From Aricia agestis (Eukaryota; Arthropoda; Insecta; Lepidoptera; Lycaenidae): a stretch of DNA of 64,000 nt. Positions 1-10,692 of the stretch are shown in pieces. Location: positions 11,934,001 to 11,998,000 of the forward strand of contig NC_056428.1 of the NCBI RefSeq assembly GCF_905147365.1, read 5' to 3'. The position numbers and the translations under genes are program-made. The notes under the pieces were generated by a model. The model did no database searches, had not been told where the DNA came from, and saw only the letters and a list, made by a program, of their open reading frames with translations. Numbering within the stretch: position 1 is the stretch's first letter; each line of letters starts with the position of its first letter.

Positions 1-1444
1 TTACTATTGGTTCTTAAAAACACATTCCTCGCAAGTCGCAACGCAGCTTAGCTCAGATCCGGTAGAAACGCAGCCTCAAATTTTCCTGCAGTTAGGCTAA
101 TGTAACAAAACCCTAAGCTTACGTAACAGCTGTCGCGTGACCAAGCCCATACTTCATTCAGCCTTTCTATACGCCAATTCACTAGATTAATCTACTTGAC
201 TTTAACATTTCATTTAAAGTAGCTTAGGCTATAGCTTGATAATCCGCAGTGCGCTATTTCTAAGGTTTTGTCGGCAATATTTGTAAATGGTTGTGAAGAT
301 GATATTAAATATGGATACACCTAAAATGTTGTCAAGTCTCAACTATGTACCTACTTGTAAAATTTAAAATTGGGCTTTTGGCACTGACACGAGGGTGTAA
401 TTTTGCCCATAAGTATATTAACTTTATGATTTTGCCCTAGTTATACAAAAGTACTTAATCGACATTGATTCACAGCTATGATTAATAATAATTATTGTAT
501 GTACTGACAAATTATCACCGAAGCCTAAAACATTACCTCTTTGCCTGCGGTTGTTAAAAAATATTCAAAAAACGGTTTTGTAATCTTGTTACATGTTAGT
601 AATAAAAAAGTAATTATATAATCACGATAAAGATCTAAAAAAGGAAACGGTAGTCAAGTAGGGTAACGAAACAATAGTGCTGTGGCCAGCTGTTGTAGCA
701 GGTGGGAGTTAGGTACAGAGTATGACTATAATTGTTGACTACATGACTAGGCGTAGCGTTTGATTTTCGACTACAGCGTAAAAAGGCTAATGAATTCGAT
801 GTATTCTATGACATTGTATGTTTACTTGTAGCACGAAACTCATCTGAATTTAATAGTATATAATATCATTGTATGTTCCTCGCCTATATTAAGTATAACT
901 CATTCGATTTTAAAGTAAATAGGTAATATTTAATCCAGATAACATACAGCCTGCATCGCTTGGGTAGACGTAGTCAATATTTACAGTTAAATCTATGTTC
1001 AGTTGTTCTATAAGTTTTAACCTTAAAATCTCGTGGAAAAAAAACAAAGAAATCTACACAGTATGAAAAACATTAGGAACAAGATTTTGAGCGTAATCTA
1101 ACTAATGAAAAAACAATAAATAAAATCTAATAACCTACACAACATAATATTTGTGAAAAACTACATTCAGTCTCTACTAAACTATAGATAGAGCTTTCAG
1201 GAATCTGTAAATAGTCTGGAGGCGTTATTGGTGTTAATACATAGTTCGCTTTTAAAAGAGATTTTACGACCTGACGAAATTGAGTTTAGACATTCGGGTT
1301 TAATAGCCGAATATTTATAAAACAGATCGTTAAATTCTATATTAAAGACGATTTATTATTATGTTTTTGGACACTTTATAGAAATTTATAAAATCTGAGG
1401 AAGAAAATAAAATGTTAGTTTACTCGCAATAGTTATATTAAGAA

Positions 1445-1480
1445 CACAGACATAGATCAAGATCTTGATCTATGTCTGTG
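1445..1480. repeat. Perfect 36-bp palindrome, no spacer
   Basis: The 18 bases from 1445 (CACAGACATAGATCAAGA) are exactly the reverse complement of the next 18, so the whole 36 bp is self-complementary with no loop. It sits in unremarkable AT-rich DNA. It could be a fold-back remnant of a transposon or a dyad protein site; nothing nearby distinguishes these. Confidence 0.85.
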
Positions 1481-1924
1481 ATTAAGAATGTAATTTGATT
1501 TAGTGACCCAAGAGCCAGCTAAAGTAAAGGCAGCCTAAACTCCATAGTCGCTGGAACTCGTAAATATATTTAGCTTTTATAAAATGACGAAGGTTTGCCT
1601 GCCCTAGACGCCAACTTTAGGCACAACACTTGATAGCTATTAAAGGTTCTTTAAGTGATGCACTCAGAGACGAATATTAATTACGTAACTGTAATTAAAT
1701 GCAGATTACAACACAAGTTCCATGCATTATCTGTCAAACTTTTCATTAAATTGAAGCTTAATAATCATTAAATAATACTTAGTGAGTTTCAAAAACCAAA
1801 ACACATTTAATTAATTCAACTTTATTAATCTATAAAAAGGTTCCAAAAATACATTTCTCTTACCCAAATACATTTTACAACGAGAGACAACACCAATTAA
1901 TGTGAGTGTTGCATTTACGTTTGG

Positions 1925-2105
1925 AAGGGGGTAGCGTGGCGGGCGGCGCGTGGGGTGGGTTAGGGGGTGAACCTCCCTGTCGACCCCCCAGCGGTTAGAG
2001 CGTGGGGGTAAGACGGCGTGAATGGCGGCCGCAAGGTCACGGACGCCGGAAATGGGTTACGGGCGGCGCCCTATCGACCCGCGCCGTGTTGTTTATGCCG
2101 ACGCA
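1925..2105. other. GC-rich patch
   Basis: About 180 bp of strongly GC-rich sequence, with G-runs at 1925-1965 and several GGCGGC and CGCGCC words, stands out from very AT-rich surroundings. A degenerate version of its right end (a 'acgcagag..cctggattt.gat' phrase at about 2100) recurs at about 2483, so at least the edge is repetitive. I see no protein domain in any frame. It may be part of a transposon, a CpG-type promoter or a first exon. Confidence 0.4.
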
Positions 2106-3619
2106 GAGCCTGGATTTTGATGTTCAGGCTGAGTTTTACATTGCACCAGGAAGGTATAACTCAGCCTGGATTTTTGAAAGCTGATAAATCCGTGTATGAA
2201 ATATTAACGCGACTGCGCCTGGGGGGTAAAATTTAGGCTCAGATTAAGTCTCGAATCTTGATTCGTATTGTAACAGTAAATAAATAAATCAGTAAGGTGA
2301 AAAGAAAATGATTTGCCTCTTTCAAATCGGACGAGAGAAATGAGATGATAATAATTAAGGGTTAAACTTAACCCAGACTAATGCAAGCGGGCTCAAAGGG
2401 GCAAGGGCACTGCATACAAGCTTACAGGCTTCATTAGTCTGGGAATGAGTGAAAGAGACAGTTGCAGCTATTGACTATGCCTACGCAGAATAGCCTGGAT
2501 TTCGATACAGGCAGGGTTGAAGAACAAAATTTAGGCTACTTAGTAAGCTACCGCCCGCTACGCTTACGCGTATACAGCAATCGTCTTCAATCGCGTATAA
2601 TTGTGGAAAACCCCGGAAAAGTTAGTGTTGGAAGATTGTCAAACTTTTTCAATTGCAACTATTTTCCAATTTTTAGGTACTTCTGTAGAAGCGTTGGAAG
2701 CTGTTCATATAGGTATGTAAATATTTTTTTCTGCAACAAAGCTTTTAATCTGCAACAAAAATTACATTGCGATTTGCGTTGCGATGCGAATTCGCAGTTT
2801 TGTGTGGGAGTCCTAAGGGCTATGTGATATGTCTGTGCTCTGTGCCCCTGTGACATTGTCAAAATAAATCGCATTGTATAATACAAAATCACTGCACGTC
2901 AATGACAGAGTAGACAGAATGATAGAGTATGCCGACTTAGAACTGATGTTGACATTTTTAAATTTGACGTATTGTGACGAAAATCGTCGCTAGGGTTGTT
3001 AACTTGTTACATACGAATTTAAAACTATGACATATTCGATGGACGTGTTCCTCTTTGGTCGTATTGTTGTTTGTATTTTGGCACATGTGATTAAAATTGT
3101 CAGAATCCAATTTTGAAAACTTTATTTTTAATATTTAAAAATAAATTATATCAGCCAGCGCGAGGCATTCCGTTCATAATCCTAGTGAAACCCGACGAAT
3201 TTGACAGATATTGAAACCTGTCCGTCTCTTTGCAGTCGAACTACTGGTCGTTATGTCTATTGTGTCAATGAGTAGTAACTGTTGCCATGTGGAGCGTGCT
3301 GCGTGATTCAAATACATAGTGTGTATGTACGTGTACATAATGTATGTGTGTCGGCCATTCATTATGTTTTTTTCTCGGGCGGCGAACTCACGGCCTTGCG
3401 CCTACGCCGATACGTTTTAACGCATTTAGAACTCTATATATAATGTTAATAAATCTTAAAATACCTAAAAATATTATTAAAAGCGAAGTTTACAGAGCTT
3501 TTTGAATAAAATACTTTCTAACAAACTTGTTATAAGTATTTAAAGTATAACCTTTATCATCGCTGCAACGCACGGGCTATTTTGATTTTATGACACAGAG
3601 CAAACGCAGAGAATACTAA

Positions 3620-3758
3620 GGCCTGTTTCAGCACTTCCTGATAAAGTGCCGGATAGGCTATCCACAACTTATTTGACAGTTTCTCAATACTTTGGGCCTA
3701 TCAAGTTAAGTGGTGGATAGCCTATCCGGCACTTATCAGGAAGTGGTGAAACAGCCTC
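3620..3758. repeat. Fold-back MITE, family A (copy 1)
   Basis: The left arm (GCCTGTTTCAGCACTTCCTG) is mirrored at the right end, and the arms stay complementary for about 45 bp around a short centre. Two more copies lie at 32837-32979 and 39367-39506. Copy 2 is flanked by TTA on both sides, the 3-bp target duplication usual for PIF/Harbinger MITEs; here TAA-like bases flank the element. Confidence 0.8.
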
Positions 3759-4966
3759 TAAGAATAACGAAAACCAGAATTAATAAGAAGCTGTGTTGTG
3801 TAATATTTATAATAGAATAAATTTATTGTTAGGTCGAGTTTTTTTATTGTTAAAAAAGCTGCTAAAAATTAGGTATTTACCTGATCATGTTACTTAGAAC
3901 ATTAGGTATGTTACTATGACGCCTATTAAGCAGCTAAACAATATTTTTCCTGGCCACACGTGTAATAAATATTATAAGATACGTTATATGTACAGCTATA
4001 TTTTTACAGTAGAGCGATAATGGTGTGTGTAAATAACAATATAAATAGTTGATAAGCAACACGCCACCCAGTCTCGGGCGATATCAGCGTCTATTACGAG
4101 ACGTTTACACGTATTCGATATGCTGGATAGTGTCAAAGAACCTTAAATCAATACAAACTATCTAGAAGATGGTAATCAAAGTAGGTAATTTCTCGCTGTA
4201 TGTTCCTTGTGTTCTACGTAAGGTTTGATCCTAAAAACTACACAACGGATTCGGACGGGATTATTTGAATAGAGATTTTATATGTACAATACATGCGTAA
4301 TATAGTAGAGAAACACAATTTTAGAAGTCAGAGTTGCTTATTATTGGCTTTGAACTTGTAGAAATAATCGTCAATTTTTATTGACTACATAATAATTCTT
4401 TTAATGCCGCGAGAGAGTTATGGTGTGAAGAAATTGGAAATATTTTTTTTCAGTCACGATAATTCTTACGAAGTTACACTAGTAAGTACTTACTCTACAT
4501 AATAAGGATCTTACTTACCAGTCTACGAACTGGCTGTTCGTATTAGACATATTTACTGCAAATCAGCATATTTACTGCAAACATTATATTTATAACAGCA
4601 ACAAGACAGCAACGAGACAGTAACAGAAACGGACACTATTGTGAATTGAGCGTAATTTTTGAAGCCTGAGTCACAGATCATGAGTCAGTAAGATCACGAG
4701 ATATTTCCTCTTATGTAGCGCGAAGAAAAGGCCTTCTTTACCTAAGATTATATTTAAGAACAAAGAATGTTAAATGACGAATATTTGTGGAACCATTTTG
4801 TTGTTACTGCTAATAAAAGTGCGTAATAATACTATTAGTAAATTATTTTGAACAATGCCGTTTAAACACCGTAATGGGCACCTAAAGATAAACTATACAT
4901 ACATAATATAGTACGTATCCAAAAAAAACATTGCCTATTTAGTATTTATGTACATTTAATAAAGTA

Positions 4967-5158
4967 CTAGCTATTTGACCGAGCCTTGCTCGGTATTCGA
5001 TAAAACACGAATAAAATTTCATTTTCTAAAAATGATTCCTAGCTAGATCGATTTATCGCCCCTGAAACCCCCTATATACTAAATTTCATGAAAATCGTTG
5101 GAGCCGACTCCGAGATTCCAATTATATATACAAGAATTGCTCGTTTAAAGATATAAGA
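4967..5158 (-). mobile_element. Non-autonomous Helitron, short Lep1-like family (copy 1)
   Basis: Read on the - strand, this 192-bp element starts with TC (TCTTATATCTTTAAACGAGC) after an A. It ends in a stem-loop (CCGAGC..GCTCGG), a few bases, and then CTAG before a T. That is the Helitron arrangement: 5' TC, subterminal 3' hairpin, CTRR end, insertion between A and T. There is no coding capacity. A second copy is at 48539-48739 and an internal fragment at 23184-23293. The resemblance to the lepidopteran Lep1 group is from memory. Confidence 0.75.
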
Positions 5159-5668
5159 TAACATAAATAACAAACTTCTATGGAACACGACAGGCCAAAC
5201 GTTCTGTTCCATTTTTAAATAAGGCGGGAAGTGGAGGTAACATAATATTATATTTATACATAATATAGTATAATTAAGTATAATTATTACAAGTGAAAAT
5301 AATAATTAAGTATATCTTTTAAAATCTAATATGTTCATAAAAGAACACTGTCTTTACACAGGTTTTACCGACTAATGGCCGTTTACAGTATTTCAGTAGC
5401 AACCACCGCTGGATTGGATTACTGGATTGGAATAATAACCATTAACCAGATATAATGACAGATCGCATTGATCTGCGTATATTTAAATCAACAATACATT
5501 ACTACAATCGCCAACAGATTCTATCAAGGTGTTTTATGTTATTCCTCTGATACTTGAAAGAGCGTTTATTTTTGTCACAATTAAAAATATTTCAATAAAA
5601 TTCTCTGCATGATATTACTTATAACAGAGCGAAGTACCTAAATTAGCCTACTCATAGACAAAACATAA

Positions 5669-5830
5669 TCTACACTACTATTATAAAGAGGAAAGATTTG
5701 ATTGTTTGTTTGTCTTGAATAGGCTCCGAAACTACTGGACCGATTTGAAAGATTCTTTTACCATTGGAATCCTACATTAATTGTGCTGAACATAGGCTAA
5801 ATTTTATTTTGGAAAAAAAATAGGGTTCCG
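5669..5830 (+). mobile_element. Helitron 5'-end-like fragment
   Basis: An A precedes TCTACACTACTATTATAAAG, followed by a sequence asking for 'gaaactactggaccgatttgaaagattctt'-type words that recur inverted at 21312-21380 and 21480-21580. A matching inverted start (TC at 21580-21579) supports this as a Helitron 5' terminus. I could not find a convincing matching 3' hairpin plus CTAG close by, so the right boundary is arbitrary. Confidence 0.4.
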
Positions 5831-6721
5831 TAAGATATTTGGGATTTTCGGACGCAAGGTGTAAAAAATTAACCAGAAATGTTACTTTTTTCGCGTACGC
5901 TGCCTAAACTATAAAAGATAAAACCATAAAATGTTCTAAGTAATTGTAGATCTTTTAAATATCTACAAAAAAGACCGCGACACACTATACCTATCTATGT
6001 TAAGTGAGGCACAATAACCATTATTTTATTAAAAAATCTTGAAATGTTTTTGGACTACATTTAAATGCCTTTATTTTACTCATGACATTAATTATTATCA
6101 AAATAAATTATTTCATTACTAAGTACAGTTATTGTAGATAATATTTGGTCTTTGAATGATTAAAATTGGACGTTTGGTTTTAATGTTATGGCGAAAATAA
6201 AATATTACGATTTCTGCTGCACGTTGTGAATTGGGCGTCGTCAAGGCGCGCCGCGCGGGTGTGCTCGCCCGGAGAGTCCACGTAAATATTAATTATTATT
6301 ACCTCGATCATGGGAATCGCAGACACAATAGATTTATAATATAATAGTTATGCGACAGCCGGGTGCCGCTTCATTAATGGGATAATATTATAGTGCTTCA
6401 TTAATTCATTTCGTATAGTGTAAACCATTTTTTGTTCTGCTTAACATAAAGATTAAGTAAGAAATAAAGATTGAAAAAAAATCGAGCCGCTAGTATTTAA
6501 TAAGTTAGAAATCATATTGCGATTAAACTTTAATTGCAAAAATTCCGCATAAAGAAATACCGTTTTGCTCGTTTTGGTCGACCTTAATGATTTGAAACAT
6601 CGCATTTACATCCACACAACCAGTTCTCGCGGTACAGGTTTATATTTTTAGCTAAATTAGTCAGTAGCTACTTTGTATATCCCGGAATAGGGCTGCCACT
6701 GCAGTCTGCATACACTCTTTA

Positions 6722-6985
6722 TACAGTGTGTAACAAAAATAAGTAATAATACTTTAGGGTGTGTACGTGTCCCTTGTAGAGAGTTTACTGTGAAAGTAGC
6801 AGCGCTGAAAGACGAAAATTTTTTTTTCACTTTTGTATGGGCAAGCGCCCGAGCGTCACGAGTTTCCCCATACAAAAGTGAAAAAAAAAATTAGTTTTTC
6901 AGCGCTGCTACTTTCACAGTGAACTCTCTACAAGGAACACGTACACACCCTAAAGTATTATCACTTATTTTTGTTACAACCTGTA
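6722..6985. repeat. Fold-back MITE, family B (full copy, TA-flanked)
   Basis: About 260 bp whose two halves are almost complete reverse complements. The left end CAGTGTGTAACAAAAATAAG is answered by TTATTTTTGTTACAACCTG at the right, with TA at both outer edges, as expected of Tc1/mariner-type MITEs. Arms are about 120 bp, meeting near 6850. Related full or partial copies are at 15065-15300, 22926-23183, 39543-39601, 40077-40164 and 56849-57005. Confidence 0.85.
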
Positions 6986-8592
6986 TATGACATCTCGACT
7001 TGTTACAGAAAATCAGCGTCGAAAAGCCTTGTAGCGAGTGTAAAATGTTATTTTTACCAACTTTAAAAAGGAAGAGATTCTATATTCGGCTATGTGATTT
7101 AATACACTCGTATATCTTTAAATTATTATCATCTTTTCAGTCTGTAGAATAAGTACACTGCAATCAAAAATATAATGATAATAATTATAATTATTATCCT
7201 CTAGACCTAGAGTCTAGACATAATATTACATACGTCTTTCGACGCTCGACTCCTTGTTTTATCAGGAGAACTTCTTAATTTCTTGCGAGTGCCGAGTAGT
7301 AGCTTGTTTATCCCAAAAATCAGGCTTTTCCTCCAAAATCTAGTAGAGACAACCCTGTTGAAAGTGCTAACTTGAGTGTTTGTGCAGGTGGGTCTTTGTT
7401 CTTCAAATTATCAGGACACGTCGCCGATCCTGGCTACACTTTGTTGTCCTGTTTGTTTTATGTGTTACGCAACGGAACACCAGGTTTTTAACCCCCTGGG
7501 AACAGAGGGGTGTTATGTTAAACGTGTCTGTGTGCAACGTAGCTTTTTGTAATGTCTTCTAAGCATTCTTCATCATCAGCTAGTTCTATGATTTTAGATT
7601 TAAAAAATATTCTGTTTATTTCCTGAAAGTTTTAACATTGCTTATTCTCGAAGATTTGTAAAATACTTTGATGATATTTTTTATTTTAATTAAAGTCGTC
7701 CTATCCTTTTTTGTCTCATAAGAAATTATTTTACCAAAGAATTTTACTGTTTGTTTGTTGTAGCCATTCTTTTAAAAATCTTCACACATCCAACTCTCAG
7801 AATCTATTTCAAATTCAACTCTAAATGAAAGCATATAATAGACAAATATACGACCCAACACACATAATGTAAACAGTAATTTACATATTAAATTTTATTA
7901 CCGTGTATGCATCCACACATGCATTACTGAATGCACACGAATTAAAATCTATTTTTAATGTTGACGCGGTCCGTCCCACATTCTTATCTCTGTAAACAGT
8001 CCTACAGATGGTAAGAATAAGACATCAATACAATTATACCAAGGATAGAATATATGGGCAAGACGTGAACAAAAGAATGAAGCTTTTAGTACGAAATCGC
8101 AAGAAAAAGGTTGATGATTTCTAAAACAAAAGAATTAAGAATGTATCAAAATTTATCAGGTTTTGATTGTATTGGTAATATCACTATGTCTTTATTAGAA
8201 ATTTTAACATGTTTCCTCAAGTTTAAACTAATCCAATACAACTATTACAACATTGACAAACAATGATATAAGTACAATCATTATATAATATTATGTACTC
8301 TCAAATCAATTTATGATAGCACTCGTGAATTAACACTCTCTTAGAGTTGCAATAGGTGTACAAAAACTAAACAACAGGAAAAAGCCGTATAAGGAAAACC
8401 GAACATGAGAACTCACAACATATTATGACTAGAATTAAGATTGTAAGAACGTTGTTACTATGTAATTCCTTGACTACAATACATTACAGACGCTCTAATT
8501 AGATGGACTACGTAAGTTAGTCCGAAAATTTGTAAATAGGTTGGGTTTTGGCAGTTTATAAATCATATCTTCTTGCATTTTTTTTTCTGGAT

Positions 8593-8655
8593 CGAAACAA
8601 CACATACTTTGCGGTTTAAGTTAAAGGCATAAACCGCAAAATATGTGTTGTTTCG
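8593..8655. ncRNA. Pre-miRNA-like hairpin (candidate)
   Basis: Two 26-base arms (CGAAACAACACATACTTTGC.. and its complement) flank an 11-base loop, giving a 63-nt hairpin of usual pre-miRNA size. There is one mismatch on the + strand; on the - strand that position becomes a G-U wobble, so the minus transcript would pair throughout. It lies about 290 bp upstream of the first ataxin-1 exon. Such near-perfect stems also arise from small MITEs, so this is a candidate only. Confidence 0.3.
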
Positions 8656-8945
8656 GAAGTTTATTGGCTTCGAAATATCCCATATTTTAGACTTGTGATA
8701 AGTTGACGTGTTCTGTTCCTGTCTTTCGGTGACCAGGCCAGGACGGGACTGATGGAGAAAGGACTTTTCACATGCATGGATGATTTTGGTCTGATGATCA
8801 AACTTGGAAACAATATTTTTCAAACGCAGGAACCGAATTGAACCCACGAGATCCGAGTCAAGAGCCTTGCTCTAATGTGTCTTGCTAGTTTAGTTAGTGG
8901 TTGTATACAAGTTGCTCATGGTAACATCATGTTCCAGCACATCAA

Positions 8946-10407
8946 ATGATCTCGGCGCGCCTCCCCAGCGAGGCGCTGGTCCAGCTGGGGCAGCTGCAGC
9001 TGAGCCACCTGCACCCGCCGCCAGCCATGACGCCGGAGTTCCTCGCCCCGCCCCCGCGCCCCTACCCGCGGTACCCCACTCGGCGGCGCGAGGTGCCCCC
9101 GTACTCGCCGGTGCCCGGGGCGTACGCGCACTTCCTACCCCAGCCTAACTTCCCCTACCTGTACCCGCGGCCGAGACCCAGCTACCCGCTGCGGCCGCGG
9201 CCCACGTCGGGCTTCGTGCCGCCGCCGCCCGCACCGCACTCGCCCAGCACGCCGCCGCTGCCCGTGCCTGTTGCGCCGGCACCGCAAGCGATAAGAGAGG
9301 TAAGCTAATATATTTGTTTTTACGGATCAAAGCCCACCACATATTCGCACAACTGAAACTGCGGAACCAAGACCTTATAAACATTGTTTGTGTTTCTCAT
9401 TTGAGCCAAGTTCAAACTTGTACTCACAAAGCATTCAAAATTAAAACTTTTACTTTATTTGAGCACCATGTAATTCATCCCTTCTCAATTCCAGGAGCCG
9501 CCTCTATCTCCTGAGCGCGGTGCACCAGCCCCCTACTTCTGTCGAGGCGCCCTCATCCGCCTGGAGAACGGCACCCTGAGGCGGGTGGAGGAGATGAGGA
9601 CGGAGGACTTCGCGATGAGCGCGGAGCACAACGGGGATCTGGCTTTGACGCAGTGCACTCTACTGCGGCTGGAGGAACGCGGAGACAAGATCGCGCTAGT
9701 GCTGGCGTATGACAGGAATCGCTCGCAGGTAACGCATCTTTCATCAAAACCACTAAAAGTTATGTAGTTATGTAAAGACAAAGTACAGACCTGGGGGCAC
9801 GGGAGTGCCCCAAGATGAGCCATGGATTTTTTTCTCTCTTGGGCTTACTGTCAATACAGAGTTCTGATTGAAACAAATCTGCATTTTAATTTATTTATTT
9901 CCTAAATCATTTCTTTATTATTCGTAGTTTTGCAGGCATAACTGTAAATTTTTAATTCATCCTAGAGGCTTCCAATATTATTGTGCGAAATAAGTTTAAT
10001 TTTATTAGTAGCAAGACAAGAAGACTATAATATTATCCTTGACAAAGCTTTCTGGACGTCACCTTAACTGACTTTACCAACACACCTTCTGGATAGCAAT
10101 TCTCCTGCCAGCTCTAATTATTCCTTTCTCATTCCAGGTGGAGCTGGAATCAACAGCGGAGCATCCGTTCTTCGTGTACGGACGAGGTTGGGCGTCGTTC
10201 AAACCCGAGCGCACCCTGGCCCGGTACGGCCTGCACGTGCCGAGGCTCCAAGTTGGGGATGTGTGCGTCACGTTGGTGGAGCGGAAACACACCACCAGCG
10301 CTCCCATGCCACCGCAGACCCAGCCAGAAAACCTGAGTGTGAAGGAGGATGCCAGAAAACGGCGCTGGTCTATAGCGGACGAGGAGCCTCCGTTAAAGAA
10401 ACGCTGA
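8946..10407 (+). CDS. ATXN1: Ataxin-1 homologue (AXH domain protein), three exons
   Basis: Exons 8946-9299, 9495-9728 and 10138-10407 (TGA) join in phase 0 through standard GT-AG introns and encode 285 residues if the ATG at 8946 is the start. Residues 1-118 are proline-rich. About 132-250 form the AXH domain: CRGALIRLENGTLRRVEEM, then the second half with EHPFFVYGRGWASF and LQVGDVC. AXH is the dimerisation and RNA/protein-binding domain of ataxin-1; with Capicua the family acts in nuclear transcriptional repression. Residues 269-274 are RKRRWS, matching the human ataxin-1 site that carries the 14-3-3-binding serine 776 and the U2AF65 (UHM) ligand tryptophan; a basic KKR ends the protein. No polyglutamine tract is present. 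The start is uncertain: an AG acceptor ends at 8937 and the frame is open up to it, so this could be an internal exon with upstream exons elsewhere. Confidence 0.9.
9300..9494 (+). other. Ataxin-1 intron 1
   Basis: Donor GTAAGC follows codon 118 and acceptor TTCCAG precedes codon 119, so the intron is phase 0. It is 195 bp and AT-rich with no repeat I recognise. Confidence 0.85.
9729..10137 (+). other. Ataxin-1 intron 2
   Basis: Donor GTAACG and acceptor ATTCCAG bound a 409-bp phase 0 intron that splits the AXH domain after ..DRNRSQ. A good pyrimidine tract precedes the acceptor (TTCCTTTCTCATTCCAG). Confidence 0.85.
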
Positions 10408-10430
10408 GTGATACTGTATGCCGTCGCCAC

Positions 10431-10692
10431 GAAATGAAGCCGAGACCAAGTCTTGAAAAAGGGCTGAAAGTCTTAAAACCAAGGTCTCGTAACCAGAACT
10501 TAAAGTCTTGCAACCGAGATGGTCCTGTGACCAGGAACGATTTAAAGTCTTGTGACTGCGAGAGTCTTGTAACCAGGACTGAAAGTCTTGAAACCGTGAC
10601 TAAAAGTCTTGAAACCGAGATGGTCTTGTAACCAGGACTGAAAGTCTTGAACCGTGACTAAAAGTCTTGAAACCGAGACTGAAAGTCTTGTC
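10431..10692 (+). repeat. Degenerate ~20-bp tandem repeat at start of ataxin-1 3' UTR
   Basis: Starting 24 bp after the stop codon, units resembling AAAGTCTTGAAACCGAGACT recur about a dozen times with substitutions and small indels. The right half (10560-10692) is the most regular. Being exonic, the array would put a repeated element into the 3' UTR of the transcript. It may have grown from a short duplicated unit; I do not recognise it as a transposon. Confidence 0.75.

Larger units (their letters stand above)
1..8880. other. Non-coding left flank, repeat-bearing
   Basis: No convincing exon was found on either strand. Open frames here are short, lack recognisable domains and lie in AT-rich sequence. 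The stretch may be upstream intron or intergenic DNA of the ataxin-1 gene that follows; a 5' non-coding exon could be hidden here but cannot be shown from sequence alone. Individual repeats, a palindrome and a hairpin inside it are listed separately. The parts 1-1444, 2240-3600, 3760-4960 and 6990-8590 hold nothing else I can name. Confidence 0.6.

Noticed and set aside
8897..9148. Open frame on + and its - strand shadow over the ataxin-1 first exon
   Set aside because: GC-rich proline-codon sequence leaves other frames open; only the frame at 8946 continues through the splice sites into the AXH domain.
10188..10631. 147-codon frame overlapping ataxin-1 exon 3
   Set aside because: Out of frame with the AXH domain and extended only by the tandem repeat after the true stop.
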